A stretch of DNA of 64,000 nt from Levyella massiliensis. GTDB taxonomy: Bacteria; Bacillota; Clostridia; Tissierellales; Peptoniphilaceae. The stretch spans positions 461,695-525,694 of the forward strand of contig NZ_HG529490.1 in NCBI RefSeq assembly GCF_000308275.2. Direction: 5' to 3'. This document shows positions 8,027 through 17,672 of the stretch, piece by piece (position 1 is the first letter of the stretch; each line of letters starts with the position of its first letter). The translations under genes and the position numbers were made by a program. The notes under the pieces are model-generated. The model made no database searches, was not told the origin of the DNA, and saw only the letters and a program-made list of their open reading frames with translations.

Positions 8027-10126
8027 ATGAAAGAATTCGATTACCGTTCTGAGGTAACGAACAATGCCTTCCATGTCACCATCGGTAAGGTGGCAGAACA
8101 GGCAAACGGAGAATGCATATTGCGCGCAGGAGACAGCATCGTCTTGACCACGGCTGTCATGAATCGCAATGTTCGCGAAGGACAGGACTTTTTCCCGCTG
8201 ACCTGTGAATATCAGGAAAAACTGTATGCCGTCGGACGGATTCCGGGCGGCTACATTAAACGAGAAGGACGCGGCTCCATGGAGGCAACGCTCAATGCGC
8301 GCCAGATGGATCGACCGATTCGTCCGCTTTTCCCCGAGGGTTTTAAGAACGATGTGCAGGTGATTGCTACTGTTCTCTCCGTTGCACCGGAAGATCCTCC
8401 CGAGATTTTGGCCATGAATGGTTCTTCTTTGGCGTTAAGTTTATCGGACATTCCTTTCGACGGACCGACAGGCGCCGTTATCGTGGGCTATATTGATGGC
8501 AATTATGTCATTAATCCGTCGGAAGAAGAGATGGAACATTCGGAATTGAATTTAACCGTTTCCGGCACGGAAGACGCCATTATGATGGTGGAAGCCGGTG
8601 CGAATGAACTCAGTGAAGAGCAAATGCTGGGCGCCATTCTCTACGGTCACGAGGAAATCAAATCCATCTGCCGCTTCTTCAAGAAGATTGTGGCAGAGGA
8701 AGGCAAGCCGAAATATGAATTTGTGAAACATGAGCCGGATGCCCAGCTGCGCGAGCGTGTCGAACGCTTCTGCAAGGATCGCCTGATCCAGGCACTGCGC
8801 TCGGACAATAAGATGATCCGCGAAGACGGTATTTCAGAAATTAAGAAAGAAACCTTCGAACTTTTTGAAGCGGCTGATGCTGAAATTTTCCCGAGCATTC
8901 GCAATGACATTGATGCCATTATGGAGGAGATCGTTCGTAACGAAGTCCGTCGTCTCATTACTGAAGATAAGGTACGGGCCGACGGTCGTGCCATGGATCA
9001 AATCCGCCCCTTGAGTGCGGAATGTGGATTACTTCCGCGTGCACACGGTTCCGGTCTCTTCAAGCGCGGTCAGACGCAGGTTCTTTCCGTTGTGACGTTG
9101 GGCGGTCCGCGCGATGTACTCTATATCGATGGATTACACCAGGAAGAAGTGGTGAAGAGCTACTTCCACCAATACAATTTCCCGCCGTTCAGCGTAGGCG
9201 ATACCAAACCGTTGCGTTCGCCCGGCCGTCGCGAGATTGGACACGGCTTCTTGGCAGAGCGTGCGCTCTTGCCGGTATTGCCGGATTCCACAGAGTTCCC
9301 GTACACCATTCGCGTGGTTTCTGAGGTACTGAGTTCGAACGGATCCAGTTCTCAGGCTTCGATTTGCGGTTCTACGCTGTCCTTAATGGACGCCGGCGTG
9401 CCCATTAAAAAACCGGTAGCGGGTATTGCCATGGGCCTGATTAAAGAGGGCGAAAACATGTCCATTCTTACCGACATTCAGGGTCTCGAGGATCATCTGG
9501 GCGATATGGACTTTAAGGTAGCCGGCACCAAGGATGGTATTACCGCCTTGCAGATGGATATCAAAATCGAGGGAATCGATAAAGAGGTCATGGAAGTTGC
9601 CCTTGCGCAGGCAAAAAAGGCTCGTGCCGAGATTCTAACGGTGATTACCGATTGCATTGCCGAACCGCGCAAGGAGCTTTCGAAATACGCGCCGCGCATT
9701 CTGGCTTTGGATATTGATCCCGAGAAGATCCGTGAAGTCATCGGCAAGGGTGGCAAGACCATTAACGGTATTGTTGAAGCCACCGGTGCCTCCATTGATA
9801 CGGCTGATGACGGACATATTACGATTACGGCTCCCGACGGCGAAAGTGGCGAAAAGGCCAAGAAGATGATCGAAGAGATTGTTCATGACGTCGAAGTCGG
9901 TGATGTTTATGAAGGAACCGTCGTACGGCTTATGAAGTTTGGCGCATTTGTCGACTTAGGCGGCAACAAGGAAGGCATGATCCATATCTCCAAATTGGCG
10001 CATGAACGCGTCGAGTCCGTGGAGGATGTGGTGGAAATCGGTGACAAGGTCAAGGTAAAGGTCATCGAAATTGACGATAAGGGCCGCATTAACCTTTCGC
10101 GTAAAGCACTGTTGCCGCGTCCGTAA
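8027..10126 (+). CDS. pnp: Polyribonucleotide nucleotidyltransferase (PNPase)
   Basis: A 3'-5' phosphorolytic exoribonuclease of 699 residues, the usual length. It has two RNase PH cores (residues about 10-215 and 310-545, with GRIPGGYIKREGR and FPPFSVGDTKPLRSPGRREI), an all-helical linker between them, a KH domain (about 555-612, VIGKGGKTINGI) and an S1 domain (about 620-690, VGDVYEGTVVRLMKFGAFVDL). TAGGAGGAAAG precedes the ATG. A -10-like TATACT at 7950-7955 and a small bulged hairpin (7976-7993) lie in the leader; pnp leaders are RNase III targets in E. coli, but I cannot show this here. Confidence 0.98.
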   Translation: MKEFDYRSEVTNNAFHVTIGKVAEQANGECILRAGDSIVLTTAVMNRNVREGQDFFPLTCEYQEKLYAVGRIPGGYIKREGRGSMEATLNARQMDRPIRPLFPEGFKNDVQVIATVLSVAPEDPPEILAMNGSSLALSLSDIPFDGPTGAVIVGYIDGNYVINPSEEEMEHSELNLTVSGTEDAIMMVEAGANELSEEQMLGAILYGHEEIKSICRFFKKIVAEEGKPKYEFVKHEPDAQLRERVERFCKDRLIQALRSDNKMIREDGISEIKKETFELFEAADAEIFPSIRNDIDAIMEEIVRNEVRRLITEDKVRADGRAMDQIRPLSAECGLLPRAHGSGLFKRGQTQVLSVVTLGGPRDVLYIDGLHQEEVVKSYFHQYNFPPFSVGDTKPLRSPGRREIGHGFLAERALLPVLPDSTEFPYTIRVVSEVLSSNGSSSQASICGSTLSLMDAGVPIKKPVAGIAMGLIKEGENMSILTDIQGLEDHLGDMDFKVAGTKDGITALQMDIKIEGIDKEVMEVALAQAKKARAEILTVITDCIAEPRKELSKYAPRILALDIDPEKIREVIGKGGKTINGIVEATGASIDTADDGHITITAPDGESGEKAKKMIEEIVHDVEVGDVYEGTVVRLMKFGAFVDLGGNKEGMIHISKLAHERVESVEDVVEIGDKVKVKVIEIDDKGRINLSRKALLPRP

Positions 10127-10160
10127 GGAAGGCAATCAAAGCTCTATTTGAGAAAAATGA

Positions 10161-10210
10161 GACGACAAGGGACGGGAAGAAACACTTTCCCACGCCCTTG
10201 TCGTCTTTTT
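10161..10210 (+). terminator. Rho-independent terminator after pnp
   Basis: A perfect 11-bp stem (10161-10171 with 10195-10205) with an inner hairpin GGAAG/CTTTCC, followed by TTTTT. Confidence 0.88.
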
Positions 10211-10253
10211 GTTAGGCGGTTATGTTATACTTAAGGGCGGGTGAGGAGGAAGC

Positions 10254-12632
10254 ATGGCAAATCGAACAAGACGCGATAAAAAGCGAACGCAGGATGAAAA
10301 AATTCAGTATTTAATGGTTGCCAGCTTTATAGCCCTCATTATTGGCGCGGCAACCATTTATTTCCGTGCGCAGACCGGCTGGTTTGGTCGTGTAATCGGA
10401 GGCGGCTTTTTCAAGCTATTCGGTGTCACCGCATATGCCGTTCCGCCGCTTATTTTATTGTTTTTAGTGGCCGGCGTAGTGCATGCGTTGCACGGGAAAC
10501 TCCTTCGTACCCTTCTTTATCTGGTCGCCTTGTTTTTCTGTATCAGCATGCTATTCAGTGTCAGTGATCTGCCTTTAGCTTCGTTTCAGACGACCGTAGC
10601 GTTGTCGGCGGAACGTGGGGAGATATTGCGCGGTGCCGGCATGCTTGGCGGGGTATTGAGTTTTGTATTTCGACGTTTCATTGGAGAAATCGGACTTTGG
10701 CTGCTCTTTTCGTTTGTCCTGTTCTTCTTCGTGTTGCATTTATTCGACGTGAAGTTGTTGGAGTTTTTCAACATTGTTACGCAATGGATTGCTGCAGGAT
10801 GGTCAAAGGCGGGGGATGTACACGCTTCTCTGCAAGCTTCTGCGGAAAAGCGGAGGAATGACAAAAGAGAACGTGAAATCACTGAACATCGTGCAGATTT
10901 CTCACGCAATCGACATGACGAGGTCGTGGAACAGATCCCTGAAGCGGAGAATCGTCGTTTTCATCCGGAACCTCTATTCGAGGAAGAAACCCTGGAGAAT
11001 GATTCGTCAGAAACGGCACCCATTCGCATCAAAAATTATAACGACCGTACGTTAAGCGCCGAAAAAAAGACATCTCTATCTAAGGCGGAACCGCTGGCAG
11101 ATGTGCCTTCTAAGGCGACAAAAGAGGACGAGAAAGACAAAACGGAGGACGTCCAAGATTTTGGCACGTCTACTGATGTAGCCGATGAAAAGACGTATAT
11201 TACGCCTCCCATTGCGTTGTTAAAAACGGGAGAACAATCGGGCAGTGCGAGTACAGAAAATTTGGAAGAGCAGGCGCGTAAAATTGAAACGACGCTTGAT
11301 TCCTTTGGAATTGAATCGCGTGTCGTGTCGATTCAGCGCGGACCAACTGTGACGCAGTTTGAGTTAAAACCGCAAGCGGGCGTTAAGGTCAGTCGCATTA
11401 CGAATTTAGCGGATGATTTAGCGCTGGCGCTGGCTGCCCAGGACATTCGCATCGAGGCGCCGATTCCCGGTAAACCTTACGTGGGCGTGGAAGTGCCAAA
11501 CAAAGTGTCGGATACGGTATGGCTTCGGGATATTCTGCAGAGCGATGCGTTTATTCGTTCGGATTCGGGCATTCCAATCGCTTTGGGACAGAGCATTGAC
11601 GGAGATCCCGTCATAGCAAAGATATCTAAAATGCCGCATTTGCTCATTGCCGGCGCAACCGGCTCCGGTAAATCCGTTTGCATCAATACGATTATCATGA
11701 GCATTCTGTACAAATATGCTCCTTCAGAGGCGCGACTGATTCTGATTGACCCGAAGGTCGTGGAATTGTCGGTCTATAGTGATATTCCGCATCTTATGAT
11801 TCCGGTTGTGACGGATCCGAAGAAAGCCGCCCGTGCGCTCTATAAGTTGGTAAAGGAAATGGAGCGTCGTTTTCGCTTGTTTTCGCAATATTCCGTACGC
11901 GATATCGGCGGATATCGGGAGCAGCAGAAAATTGACGAATCGATGGAGAATCTGCCATACATTGTTCTGATCATCGATGAGTTATCCGATTTGATGATGG
12001 TGGCCTCTAAAGATGTTGAAGCACACATTACCCGTCTGGCACAGATGGCCCGTGCTTGCGGCATTCATTTGATCATTGCTACGCAGCGTCCTTCGGTGGA
12101 TGTCATTACGGGTACGATTAAGGCAAATATCCCATCGCGCATTTCGTTTGCGGTTTCCTCTTCTGTGGATTCGCGCACGATATTGGATCAAAGTGGTGCG
12201 GAGAAATTATTGGGCAAGGGCGATATGCTCTACTATCCCTCGAATTTTCCCAAACCGAAACGTGTACAAGGGGCGTTTGTTTCGGATGCGGAAGTTTCGA
12301 AGGTAACGCAATTTTTGACGGATCAACATACCGTCTCCTATGACAAGGATTTGGTTGCCTCGATTGAAAAAGAAACAGAAGTTTCGCGTGACGACGAGGA
12401 TGCGCCGCAAGACGCTCTGATGGATGAGGTACTGGAATTTATCAGCCATGAAGAAACCACCTCCATTAGCGGCTTACAGCGACGTTTCCGCATCGGCTAT
12501 GCACGCGCGGGACGCATTATTGATGAGTTGGAAGCGATGGGAGCTATTTCATCGCAGGATGGATCGAAGCCGCGAGAGGTGTATCTGCATGAATCGTCGT
12601 GGCAGGAGGATGAGGATGAATCTGCCGAATAA
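10254..12632 (+). CDS. ftsK: DNA translocase FtsK/SpoIIIE
   Basis: A membrane-tethered ATPase of 792 residues that pumps DNA through the closing septum. The N-terminus has four or so membrane helices (about 20-170), then an acidic, low-complexity linker (about 190-330). The motor holds Walker A GATGSGKS near 464-471 and Walker B YIVLIIDELSDL near 565-576, and the C-terminus is the winged-helix gamma domain (about 720-780, SISGLQRRFRIGYARAGRII) that reads chromosomal polarity signals. The ATG follows GAGGAGG. The last 17 bases overlap pgsA. FtsK and SpoIIIE cannot be told apart from sequence alone. Confidence 0.95.
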   Translation: MANRTRRDKKRTQDEKIQYLMVASFIALIIGAATIYFRAQTGWFGRVIGGGFFKLFGVTAYAVPPLILLFLVAGVVHALHGKLLRTLLYLVALFFCISMLFSVSDLPLASFQTTVALSAERGEILRGAGMLGGVLSFVFRRFIGEIGLWLLFSFVLFFFVLHLFDVKLLEFFNIVTQWIAAGWSKAGDVHASLQASAEKRRNDKREREITEHRADFSRNRHDEVVEQIPEAENRRFHPEPLFEEETLENDSSETAPIRIKNYNDRTLSAEKKTSLSKAEPLADVPSKATKEDEKDKTEDVQDFGTSTDVADEKTYITPPIALLKTGEQSGSASTENLEEQARKIETTLDSFGIESRVVSIQRGPTVTQFELKPQAGVKVSRITNLADDLALALAAQDIRIEAPIPGKPYVGVEVPNKVSDTVWLRDILQSDAFIRSDSGIPIALGQSIDGDPVIAKISKMPHLLIAGATGSGKSVCINTIIMSILYKYAPSEARLILIDPKVVELSVYSDIPHLMIPVVTDPKKAARALYKLVKEMERRFRLFSQYSVRDIGGYREQQKIDESMENLPYIVLIIDELSDLMMVASKDVEAHITRLAQMARACGIHLIIATQRPSVDVITGTIKANIPSRISFAVSSSVDSRTILDQSGAEKLLGKGDMLYYPSNFPKPKRVQGAFVSDAEVSKVTQFLTDQHTVSYDKDLVASIEKETEVSRDDEDAPQDALMDEVLEFISHEETTSISGLQRRFRIGYARAGRIIDELEAMGAISSQDGSKPREVYLHESSWQEDEDESAE

Positions 12633-13161
12633 GATTACGATGGTACGGATGGGACTGATCCCTTTTTTCGTTGCAAGCTATCTTTACTTGACGCCGAACA
12701 GTGTCATTCCCGCTTTACTGTTTATCATTGCTTCTGTAACGGATTTTCTGGATGGTCATATTGCCCGCAGTCGGCATTTGGTGACGACCTTCGGCAAGTT
12801 TATGGATCCTTTGGCGGATAAGGCGTTGACGCTATCAGCGTTTATTTTGCTGGTAGGTGGCGGACAGATTGCCTCGTGGGTTGTCGTCATTATTGTGGTG
12901 CGCGAGCTCATGATTACCGGTTTTCGCACGATTGCCGTATCCAATGGCGTAACCATTGCCGCTTCTATCTGGGGAAAATACAAAACGACGTTCCAAATGC
13001 TGGCTATCATCGTGTTGCTGATGGAAAACAATTGGCTGTCTTTCTTAAGACCATTTCCGGTGGCGAACGTCTTGGTAGCGCTCGCTGTCATTTTCACCAT
13101 TCTCTCGGGAGTGGATTATCTGTGGAAAAATCGGGAGATCCTAGATCTCCAAAACATGTAA
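12616..13161 (+). CDS. pgsA: CDP-diacylglycerol-glycerol-3-phosphate 3-phosphatidyltransferase
   Basis: An integral membrane enzyme that makes phosphatidylglycerolphosphate, the first committed step to phosphatidylglycerol and cardiolipin. At 181 residues it has the family length. The CDP-alcohol phosphotransferase signature D-G-x2-A-R-x8-G-x3-D-x3-D is present as [20 protein letters not shown] (from about residue 42) followed by LAD. I chose the ATG at 12616 ([12 protein letters not shown]), which follows GAGGATGAGG. A longer frame back to 12424 would lie wholly inside ftsK. The 17-base overlap suggests translational coupling; recA follows after 11 bases. Confidence 0.95.
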   Translation: MNLPNKITMVRMGLIPFFVASYLYLTPNSVIPALLFIIASVTDFLDGHIARSRHLVTTFGKFMDPLADKALTLSAFILLVGGGQIASWVVVIIVVRELMITGFRTIAVSNGVTIAASIWGKYKTTFQMLAIIVLLMENNWLSFLRPFPVANVLVALAVIFTILSGVDYLWKNREILDLQNM

Positions 13162-13172
13162 CAGGAGGCATT

Positions 13173-14279
13173 ATGGCCATTGCAAATATGAATCAGGAAG
13201 ATAAACAAAAGGCGTTAAAGCTCGCCTTCAGTAAGATTGAAAAGCAGTTCGGCAAAGGTGCGATTATGCGCCTTGGCGAACAGCCGGTACAAGAAATTGA
13301 TGCCATTCCGACCGGTGCGATCAACTTGGACTTGGCGCTTGGAGTGGGCGGATTACCGCGCGGACGTGTGATCGAGATTTACGGTCCGGAAAGTTCCGGT
13401 AAAACCACTTTGGCGCTTGAAACTATCGCGCAGGCTCAAAAACTGGGCGGTATTGCCGCTTTTATCGATGCCGAACACGCGCTGGATGTCGGTTATGCAC
13501 GTCGTTTAGGTGTGGATACGGATAATCTTGTACTCTCGCAACCGGACGATGGGGAATCGGCGCTGGAAATTTTGGAAAGTCTGGTGCGCTCCAATGCTAT
13601 CGATGTGGTGGTTTTGGACTCGGTGGCTGCGCTGGTGCCTCGTGCAGAGATTGAAGGCGAAATGGGGGACACCCATGTGGGTCTGTTAGCTCGTCTGATG
13701 AGTCAGGCCTTGCGTAAATTAACGCCGGTGGTTTCAAAATCTAATACGACGGTTATCTTCCTAAACCAAATCCGCCAAAAAATCGGCGTCATGTACGGGA
13801 ATCCGGAGGTGACGACGGGCGGTGTTGCGCTTAAATTTTATTCTACGATCCGTATGGAAATTCGCCGTGGCGAACAAATAAAGGACGGAGAAGAAGTCAT
13901 TGGCAACCGTACCAAGGTTAAGGTTGTCAAAAATAAGGTCGCTCCTCCATTCAAGCGAGTGGAGTTTGATATTATGTACGGGACGGGGATCTCAAAAATC
14001 GGAACCCTGCTCGATACTGCTTTTGATCTGGGGATTGTGGAACGAGCCGGCGCCTGGTACAGCTACGATGGTGAACGACTCGGCCAGGGACGCGAAAACT
14101 CTAAGAATTTCATTGCGGAGCATCCGGACTTGCGCAAAAAAATGGAAAGTGAATTGCGCGCGACTCTCCATGATCTGGCTCAACCGAAGGGAGAAGATGA
14201 AGCAAGCGCGGGCGACAGTCAAAGCAACCCTTCATCCGCTTCCAACAATCAAGGAAGTGAAACCTTTACGTTGGACTGA
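13173..14279 (+). CDS. recA: Recombinase RecA
   Basis: The central homologous recombination and SOS co-protease ATPase, 368 residues. Walker A is GPESSGKTT at about 71-79. Also present are [53 protein letters not shown] and the GGVALKFY region. The C-terminal tail is acidic and serine-rich. I chose the ATG at 13173, preceded by AGGAGG at 13163-13168; an in-frame extension to 12876 runs through pgsA and has no support. I see no LexA box just upstream, so it probably shares the ftsK-pgsA transcript. Confidence 0.98.
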   Translation: MAIANMNQEDKQKALKLAFSKIEKQFGKGAIMRLGEQPVQEIDAIPTGAINLDLALGVGGLPRGRVIEIYGPESSGKTTLALETIAQAQKLGGIAAFIDAEHALDVGYARRLGVDTDNLVLSQPDDGESALEILESLVRSNAIDVVVLDSVAALVPRAEIEGEMGDTHVGLLARLMSQALRKLTPVVSKSNTTVIFLNQIRQKIGVMYGNPEVTTGGVALKFYSTIRMEIRRGEQIKDGEEVIGNRTKVKVVKNKVAPPFKRVEFDIMYGTGISKIGTLLDTAFDLGIVERAGAWYSYDGERLGQGRENSKNFIAEHPDLRKKMESELRATLHDLAQPKGEDEASAGDSQSNPSSASNNQGSETFTLD

Positions 14280-14320
14280 TTAAGGATTTGTAAAGAAAAT
14301 TTTACGGAAAGGAGGTAACT

Positions 14321-15862
14321 ATGGATTATATCTATCCCATTCTGGCCTTCCTGGCAGGTGCCGTAATTTTCTTCTTTGTCGGTAATAAGTATCGTATGGA
14401 TCAGAACCGAGCCAAGATCGGTTCGGCAAAATCTCTGGCCGATAAGATTATCGATGATGCCAATCGCGAAGCGGAAACATACAAAAAAGAAGCTTTGTTG
14501 GAGGCAAAGGAGGAAATTCATCGCATGCGCGATGAACAAGAGGCACAGTATGTGCGCCGTCAAAACGAATTGCAAGATACGGAGCGCCGCTTAAATAAGC
14601 GTGAAGACTTGCTGGACGATAAGAGCGCACAAATGGAAGCGCAGGAGAAGAAACTGGCCGAAGACCAGAATCGATTAAAGGGAAAGGAAACGCGTGCTGA
14701 TCAGTTGATCGCTCAGCGCCAAGAGGAGCTGGAGAGGATTGCCGAATTAAATCAGGCGCAGGCACGTGAATTGGTACTTGAAAAAACCCGTGAAGATGCT
14801 GTGCATGAACGTGCACAAATTCTGCGGGAAGAAGAAGCCAAAACGCGTGATGAAGCGGAAAGCCGCGCACGGGAAATTATTACCCGTACGGTGCAACGCT
14901 ATGCCTCAGATTTTGTGGCAGAAAGCACAGTCACGGTGGTTCCTTTGCCGAATGACGAAATGAAGGGACGCATCATCGGTCGAGAAGGGCGCAATATTCG
15001 TGCCTTTGAACAGATGACTGGTGTGGACCTGATTATCGATGATACACCGCAGGCTGTTGTCCTGTCGTGCTTTGATCCGGTACGTCGTGAAAAAGCGCGT
15101 GTCGCCTTGGAGAAGCTCATCGTTGATGGGCGTATTCATCCCACTCGTATCGAAGAGCTCTATCAGAAAGCGGAGCAGGAAGTGGATCATGCGATCCGTG
15201 AAGCTGGCGAAGCGGCTGTGGATGAAGTCGGGATTCGCAACATTCATCCGGAAATTGTCAAAACGCTGGGTAAACTGAAATATCGCACGTCCTACGGTCA
15301 AAATGCGCTGAAGCATACGATTGAGGTAGCCCAGCTTGCCGGCATGTTAGCAACGGAACTCGGCGCTAATGTGAAGATTGCGAAGCGAGGCGCCTTGCTA
15401 CACGATCTCGGTAAAGCGATCGACCATGAAATCGAATTACCCCATGTGGAGCTTGGTGTTCGTATTGCCCAAAAATATCACGAGAGCAAGGAAGTGGTGC
15501 ACTGTATTGAGGCGCATCATAATGATGTGGAACCGGCAACGCTTGAAGCATTTATTGTACAGGCTGCCGATGCCTTGTCAGCGGCTCGTCCGGGCGCTCG
15601 TCGCGAATCGACGGAGAATTATATCAAGCGTTTGGAGGATCTGGAGGCAATTGCCAAATCCTTCCCGGGCATCGAACAATCCTATGCCATTCAAGCCGGC
15701 CGCGAAATTCGTATTGCGGTAAAACCGGAAGAAGTATCAGAGGATAAGATGGTCATTCTGGCGCACGATATCGCTCGAAAGATCGAAAGTGAACTGGAAT
15801 ATCCGGGACAAATTAAAATCAATATTGTGCGTGAAACACGCGCCACTGATGTAGCAAAATAG
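14321..15862 (+). CDS. rny: Ribonuclease Y
   Basis: A membrane-anchored endoribonuclease that starts mRNA decay in Firmicutes; 513 residues. Domains in order: N-terminal membrane helix (about 4-24), long coiled coil rich in E, K, R and Q (about 30-195), KH domain (about 205-270, GRIIGREGRNIRAFEQMTG) and HD domain (about 330-425, GALLHDLGKAID with the metal-binding His-Asp). GGAAAGGAGG precedes the ATG. The recA-rny order is common in Clostridia and relatives. A terminator follows. Confidence 0.97.
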   Translation: MDYIYPILAFLAGAVIFFFVGNKYRMDQNRAKIGSAKSLADKIIDDANREAETYKKEALLEAKEEIHRMRDEQEAQYVRRQNELQDTERRLNKREDLLDDKSAQMEAQEKKLAEDQNRLKGKETRADQLIAQRQEELERIAELNQAQARELVLEKTREDAVHERAQILREEEAKTRDEAESRAREIITRTVQRYASDFVAESTVTVVPLPNDEMKGRIIGREGRNIRAFEQMTGVDLIIDDTPQAVVLSCFDPVRREKARVALEKLIVDGRIHPTRIEELYQKAEQEVDHAIREAGEAAVDEVGIRNIHPEIVKTLGKLKYRTSYGQNALKHTIEVAQLAGMLATELGANVKIAKRGALLHDLGKAIDHEIELPHVELGVRIAQKYHESKEVVHCIEAHHNDVEPATLEAFIVQAADALSAARPGARRESTENYIKRLEDLEAIAKSFPGIEQSYAIQAGREIRIAVKPEEVSEDKMVILAHDIARKIESELEYPGQIKINIVRETRATDVAK

Positions 15863-15869
15863 TTTCATT

Positions 15870-15913
15870 GCCCCTTTTTCTATGGACATTCTCTGTAGAG
15901 AAAGGGGCTTTTT
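15870..15913 (+). terminator. Rho-independent terminator after rny
   Basis: GCCCCTTT (15870-15877) pairs with AAAGGGGC (15901-15908), with further TTCT/AGAG pairing inside, followed by TTTTT. Confidence 0.85.
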
Positions 15914-15987
15914 CTGTGCAATAGAATAAAATAGGTTAAAATAAAAGGACATCAAAGCGAAATGAATGTGCAGTAAGGAAGGGTAGC

Positions 15988-16902
15988 GTGCTGGCTTTTT
16001 TTCAACAATTTGCAGTTTTTGCGTTCTTGGCTGGATTTGGTTTTTTTCTGGCGCGAAAAGGAAAACTCTCATCGACAACCACCAACGAGATGAGTCAGAT
16101 TCTCATTGCGTATTTTTTGCCGATATTGCTTTTTCACTCTTTTTTGCGTCCCTTTGATCCCGATGAAGCGCTATCCCTAGCTGGCATTATGTTGTTTACG
16201 GCCTTAGTACAATTTCTTTATATTCTGCTCTCCCGTCTGATTTTCGGGAAAGAACATCCGATAGATCGTTTTGCGGTCATTTTCAATAATAAGGCCTTCG
16301 TGGGCATTCCCATTGCTACAGCGTTCTTTGGTCCGAAATGCGCCTTTTACATTGCTCCATCGGTTGTGATGTCCAATCTTCTCATCATTTTATACGGCTC
16401 ACGTCTGTTGGATCCCAATGCCTCCAAAAGCTTGCCATCGGTAAAGAGCATCGTGAAGCAACCCATATTTTTATCGTTCGTTGGAGGTTGGCTCTTCTAT
16501 CTGCTGCAGGTGCCCGTTCCGGAAATCGTATTGCGTCCCATTTCGGCTTTGGTAGCGATTAATTCTCCCTTAGCCATGATCATACTCGGTGCCTTTATTG
16601 CAGCCAAACCGCTCTCCGGCTTATTCAAAACGAAGCGCGTATGGTTTGTTGCCTTTATACGCTTGGTGGTACTTCCCATTGTGCCGTTAGTACTATTGAT
16701 CCTATTTCCCTTCGGATCTGTCGAGTTGCGTATGGTAACCGTCGTTGCCTGGAGTTGTCCGACTGCCAACAACTTAGCCATGCAGACAAAAATCTATCAT
16801 CTGGACACCTATTATGCGTCGCAGATTATCGTGGTAACCTGTCTGGGCTGCGCAGTGACCATTCCTTTCATCATGATGTTGGCAAGGCTATGGATTCATT
16901 AA
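15988..16902 (+). CDS. AEC-family (auxin efflux carrier-type) transporter
   Basis: A 304-residue integral membrane protein with about ten hydrophobic helices and the two-fold layout typical of the AEC family (FNNKAFVGIPIATAFFGP near 92-109, SCPTANNLAMQTKIY near 252-266). Bacterial members move malate, malonate or other organic anions; the substrate cannot be inferred. The start is GTG, preceded by AAGGAAGGG. It stands alone between the rny terminator and the repeat array. Confidence 0.85.
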   Translation: MLAFFQQFAVFAFLAGFGFFLARKGKLSSTTTNEMSQILIAYFLPILLFHSFLRPFDPDEALSLAGIMLFTALVQFLYILLSRLIFGKEHPIDRFAVIFNNKAFVGIPIATAFFGPKCAFYIAPSVVMSNLLIILYGSRLLDPNASKSLPSVKSIVKQPIFLSFVGGWLFYLLQVPVPEIVLRPISALVAINSPLAMIILGAFIAAKPLSGLFKTKRVWFVAFIRLVVLPIVPLVLLILFPFGSVELRMVTVVAWSCPTANNLAMQTKIYHLDTYYASQIIVVTCLGCAVTIPFIMMLARLWIH

Positions 16903-16930
16903 TGAAAAAGGGATTCAGCTAAAAACAACT

Positions 16931-16964
16931 TTCCCGAAAGGGAATACCGTTTTTCCGTTTTATT
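16931..16964 (+). terminator. Weak terminator-like hairpin after the AEC gene
   Basis: TTCCC-GAAA-GGGAA forms a 5-bp stem with a stable GNRA-type loop. Two interrupted T runs follow. Stem strength is modest. Confidence 0.35.
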
Positions 16965-16996
16965 TAATTTTTTAAGGTAGGAAAATCCGTCAAAAA

Positions 16997-17298
16997 AACA
17001 GTACTTTTTGTGAAAAAGTGAATTTGTACTGTATAAAATCGGCAGCAATTACAGTGCTTTTTTCGATAACGCTTGTTTGTACTGTATAAAATTGGCACCA
17101 CATACAGTACTTTTTTCGATTATGTCTTTTTGTACTGTAAAAAATGCGATAAAAATACAGTGCAAATTCCAATAATTGCTAAAAGTACTGTATTTTAGGA
17201 CGTAAAACTACAGTACTTTTAGGTGAAAAGGAATTTTACACTGTAAAAGAGGCTTAAATTCTACAGTACTTTTCATCGATTCTCAAAGAAGTACTGTA
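16997..17298. repeat. Six-unit phased inverted-repeat array, 53-bp period
   Basis: Six units begin at 16997, 17050, 17103, 17156, 17209 and 17262, exactly 53 bp apart. Each is an arm TACAGTAC (or TACAGTGC, AACAGTAC), 21 variable bases, then the opposite arm GTACTGTA (once ACACTGTA). Between units are 16 variable bases. The arms are conserved and the two spacings are invariant, while most spacer sequence is not; units 1-3 share some spacer sequence (TAAAAT-GGCA, TTTTTTCGAT). No coding frame spans the array. It sits in the 443-bp gap between the AEC transporter and the convergent zinc-ribbon gene. In units 2 and 4 the G of TACAGTGC faces the T of GTACTGTA, which would be a G-U pair in plus-strand RNA. 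The geometry fits either a phased protein-binding array or tandem hairpins. Confidence 0.93.
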
Positions 17299-17345
17299 AG
17301 TCTGCTAACATGAAGAACAATTCAGATGATCCGTTTGGGGTGTTT

Positions 17346-17672
17346 CTATTGTGGCGGCCGATTTTCTTTATTCGCATCCCGATACCGGCGATACTCCGCC
17401 TCTGTGAGGGCTTTATCATGCGCATGAAGCGTTTGATGGCAATGCGGGCAACGCGTAGGAAGGGGAAACATGCGCTTTCCGAGATGGTGGAGGCAGTGGG
17501 GGCATCGCCACTTCGTATAATCTAGGGCAGCAGCCGATCCCCACAAGAACAGAAAGCCTGCAAGGGGAATCCAAGGATGAACGCCTACCGGGGGAAAGAG
17601 CGTGAAAAATAGCGCTACGGTTCCCAGCACGCGCAACAGGAGACTAATGCTTCTTACCCAAGAAAGACGCAT
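17346..17672 (-). CDS. Small membrane protein with C-terminal zinc ribbon
   Basis: A 108-residue protein. Two hydrophobic segments (about 8-28 and 33-50) are followed by a zinc ribbon with Cys at 57, 60, 75 and 78 (CPHC and CPHC), then a charged tail. The ATG at 17672 shares its A with the TGA of the YfhO-type gene (TGATG), so the two are translationally coupled; GGAGGCACTCTG precedes it. I recognise no characterised family. Coupling suggests a role linked to the YfhO-type protein. Confidence 0.7.
   Translation of the reverse strand: MRLSWVRSISLLLRVLGTVALFFTLFPPVGVHPWIPLAGFLFLWGSAAALDYTKWRCPHCLHHLGKRMFPLPTRCPHCHQTLHAHDKALTEAEYRRYRDANKENRPPQ

Noticed and set aside
16997-17298. CRISPR array
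   Set aside because: Regular spacing is present, but the conserved parts are two 8-bp inverted arms rather than a 24-40-bp direct repeat, the intervals are 16 and 21 bp, and no cas gene is nearby.
16997-17298. CopY/BlaI-type operators (TACA-N2-TGTA)
   Set aside because: The arms contain TACA and TGTA, but they are 16 or 21 bp plus arm length apart, not joined by two bases.
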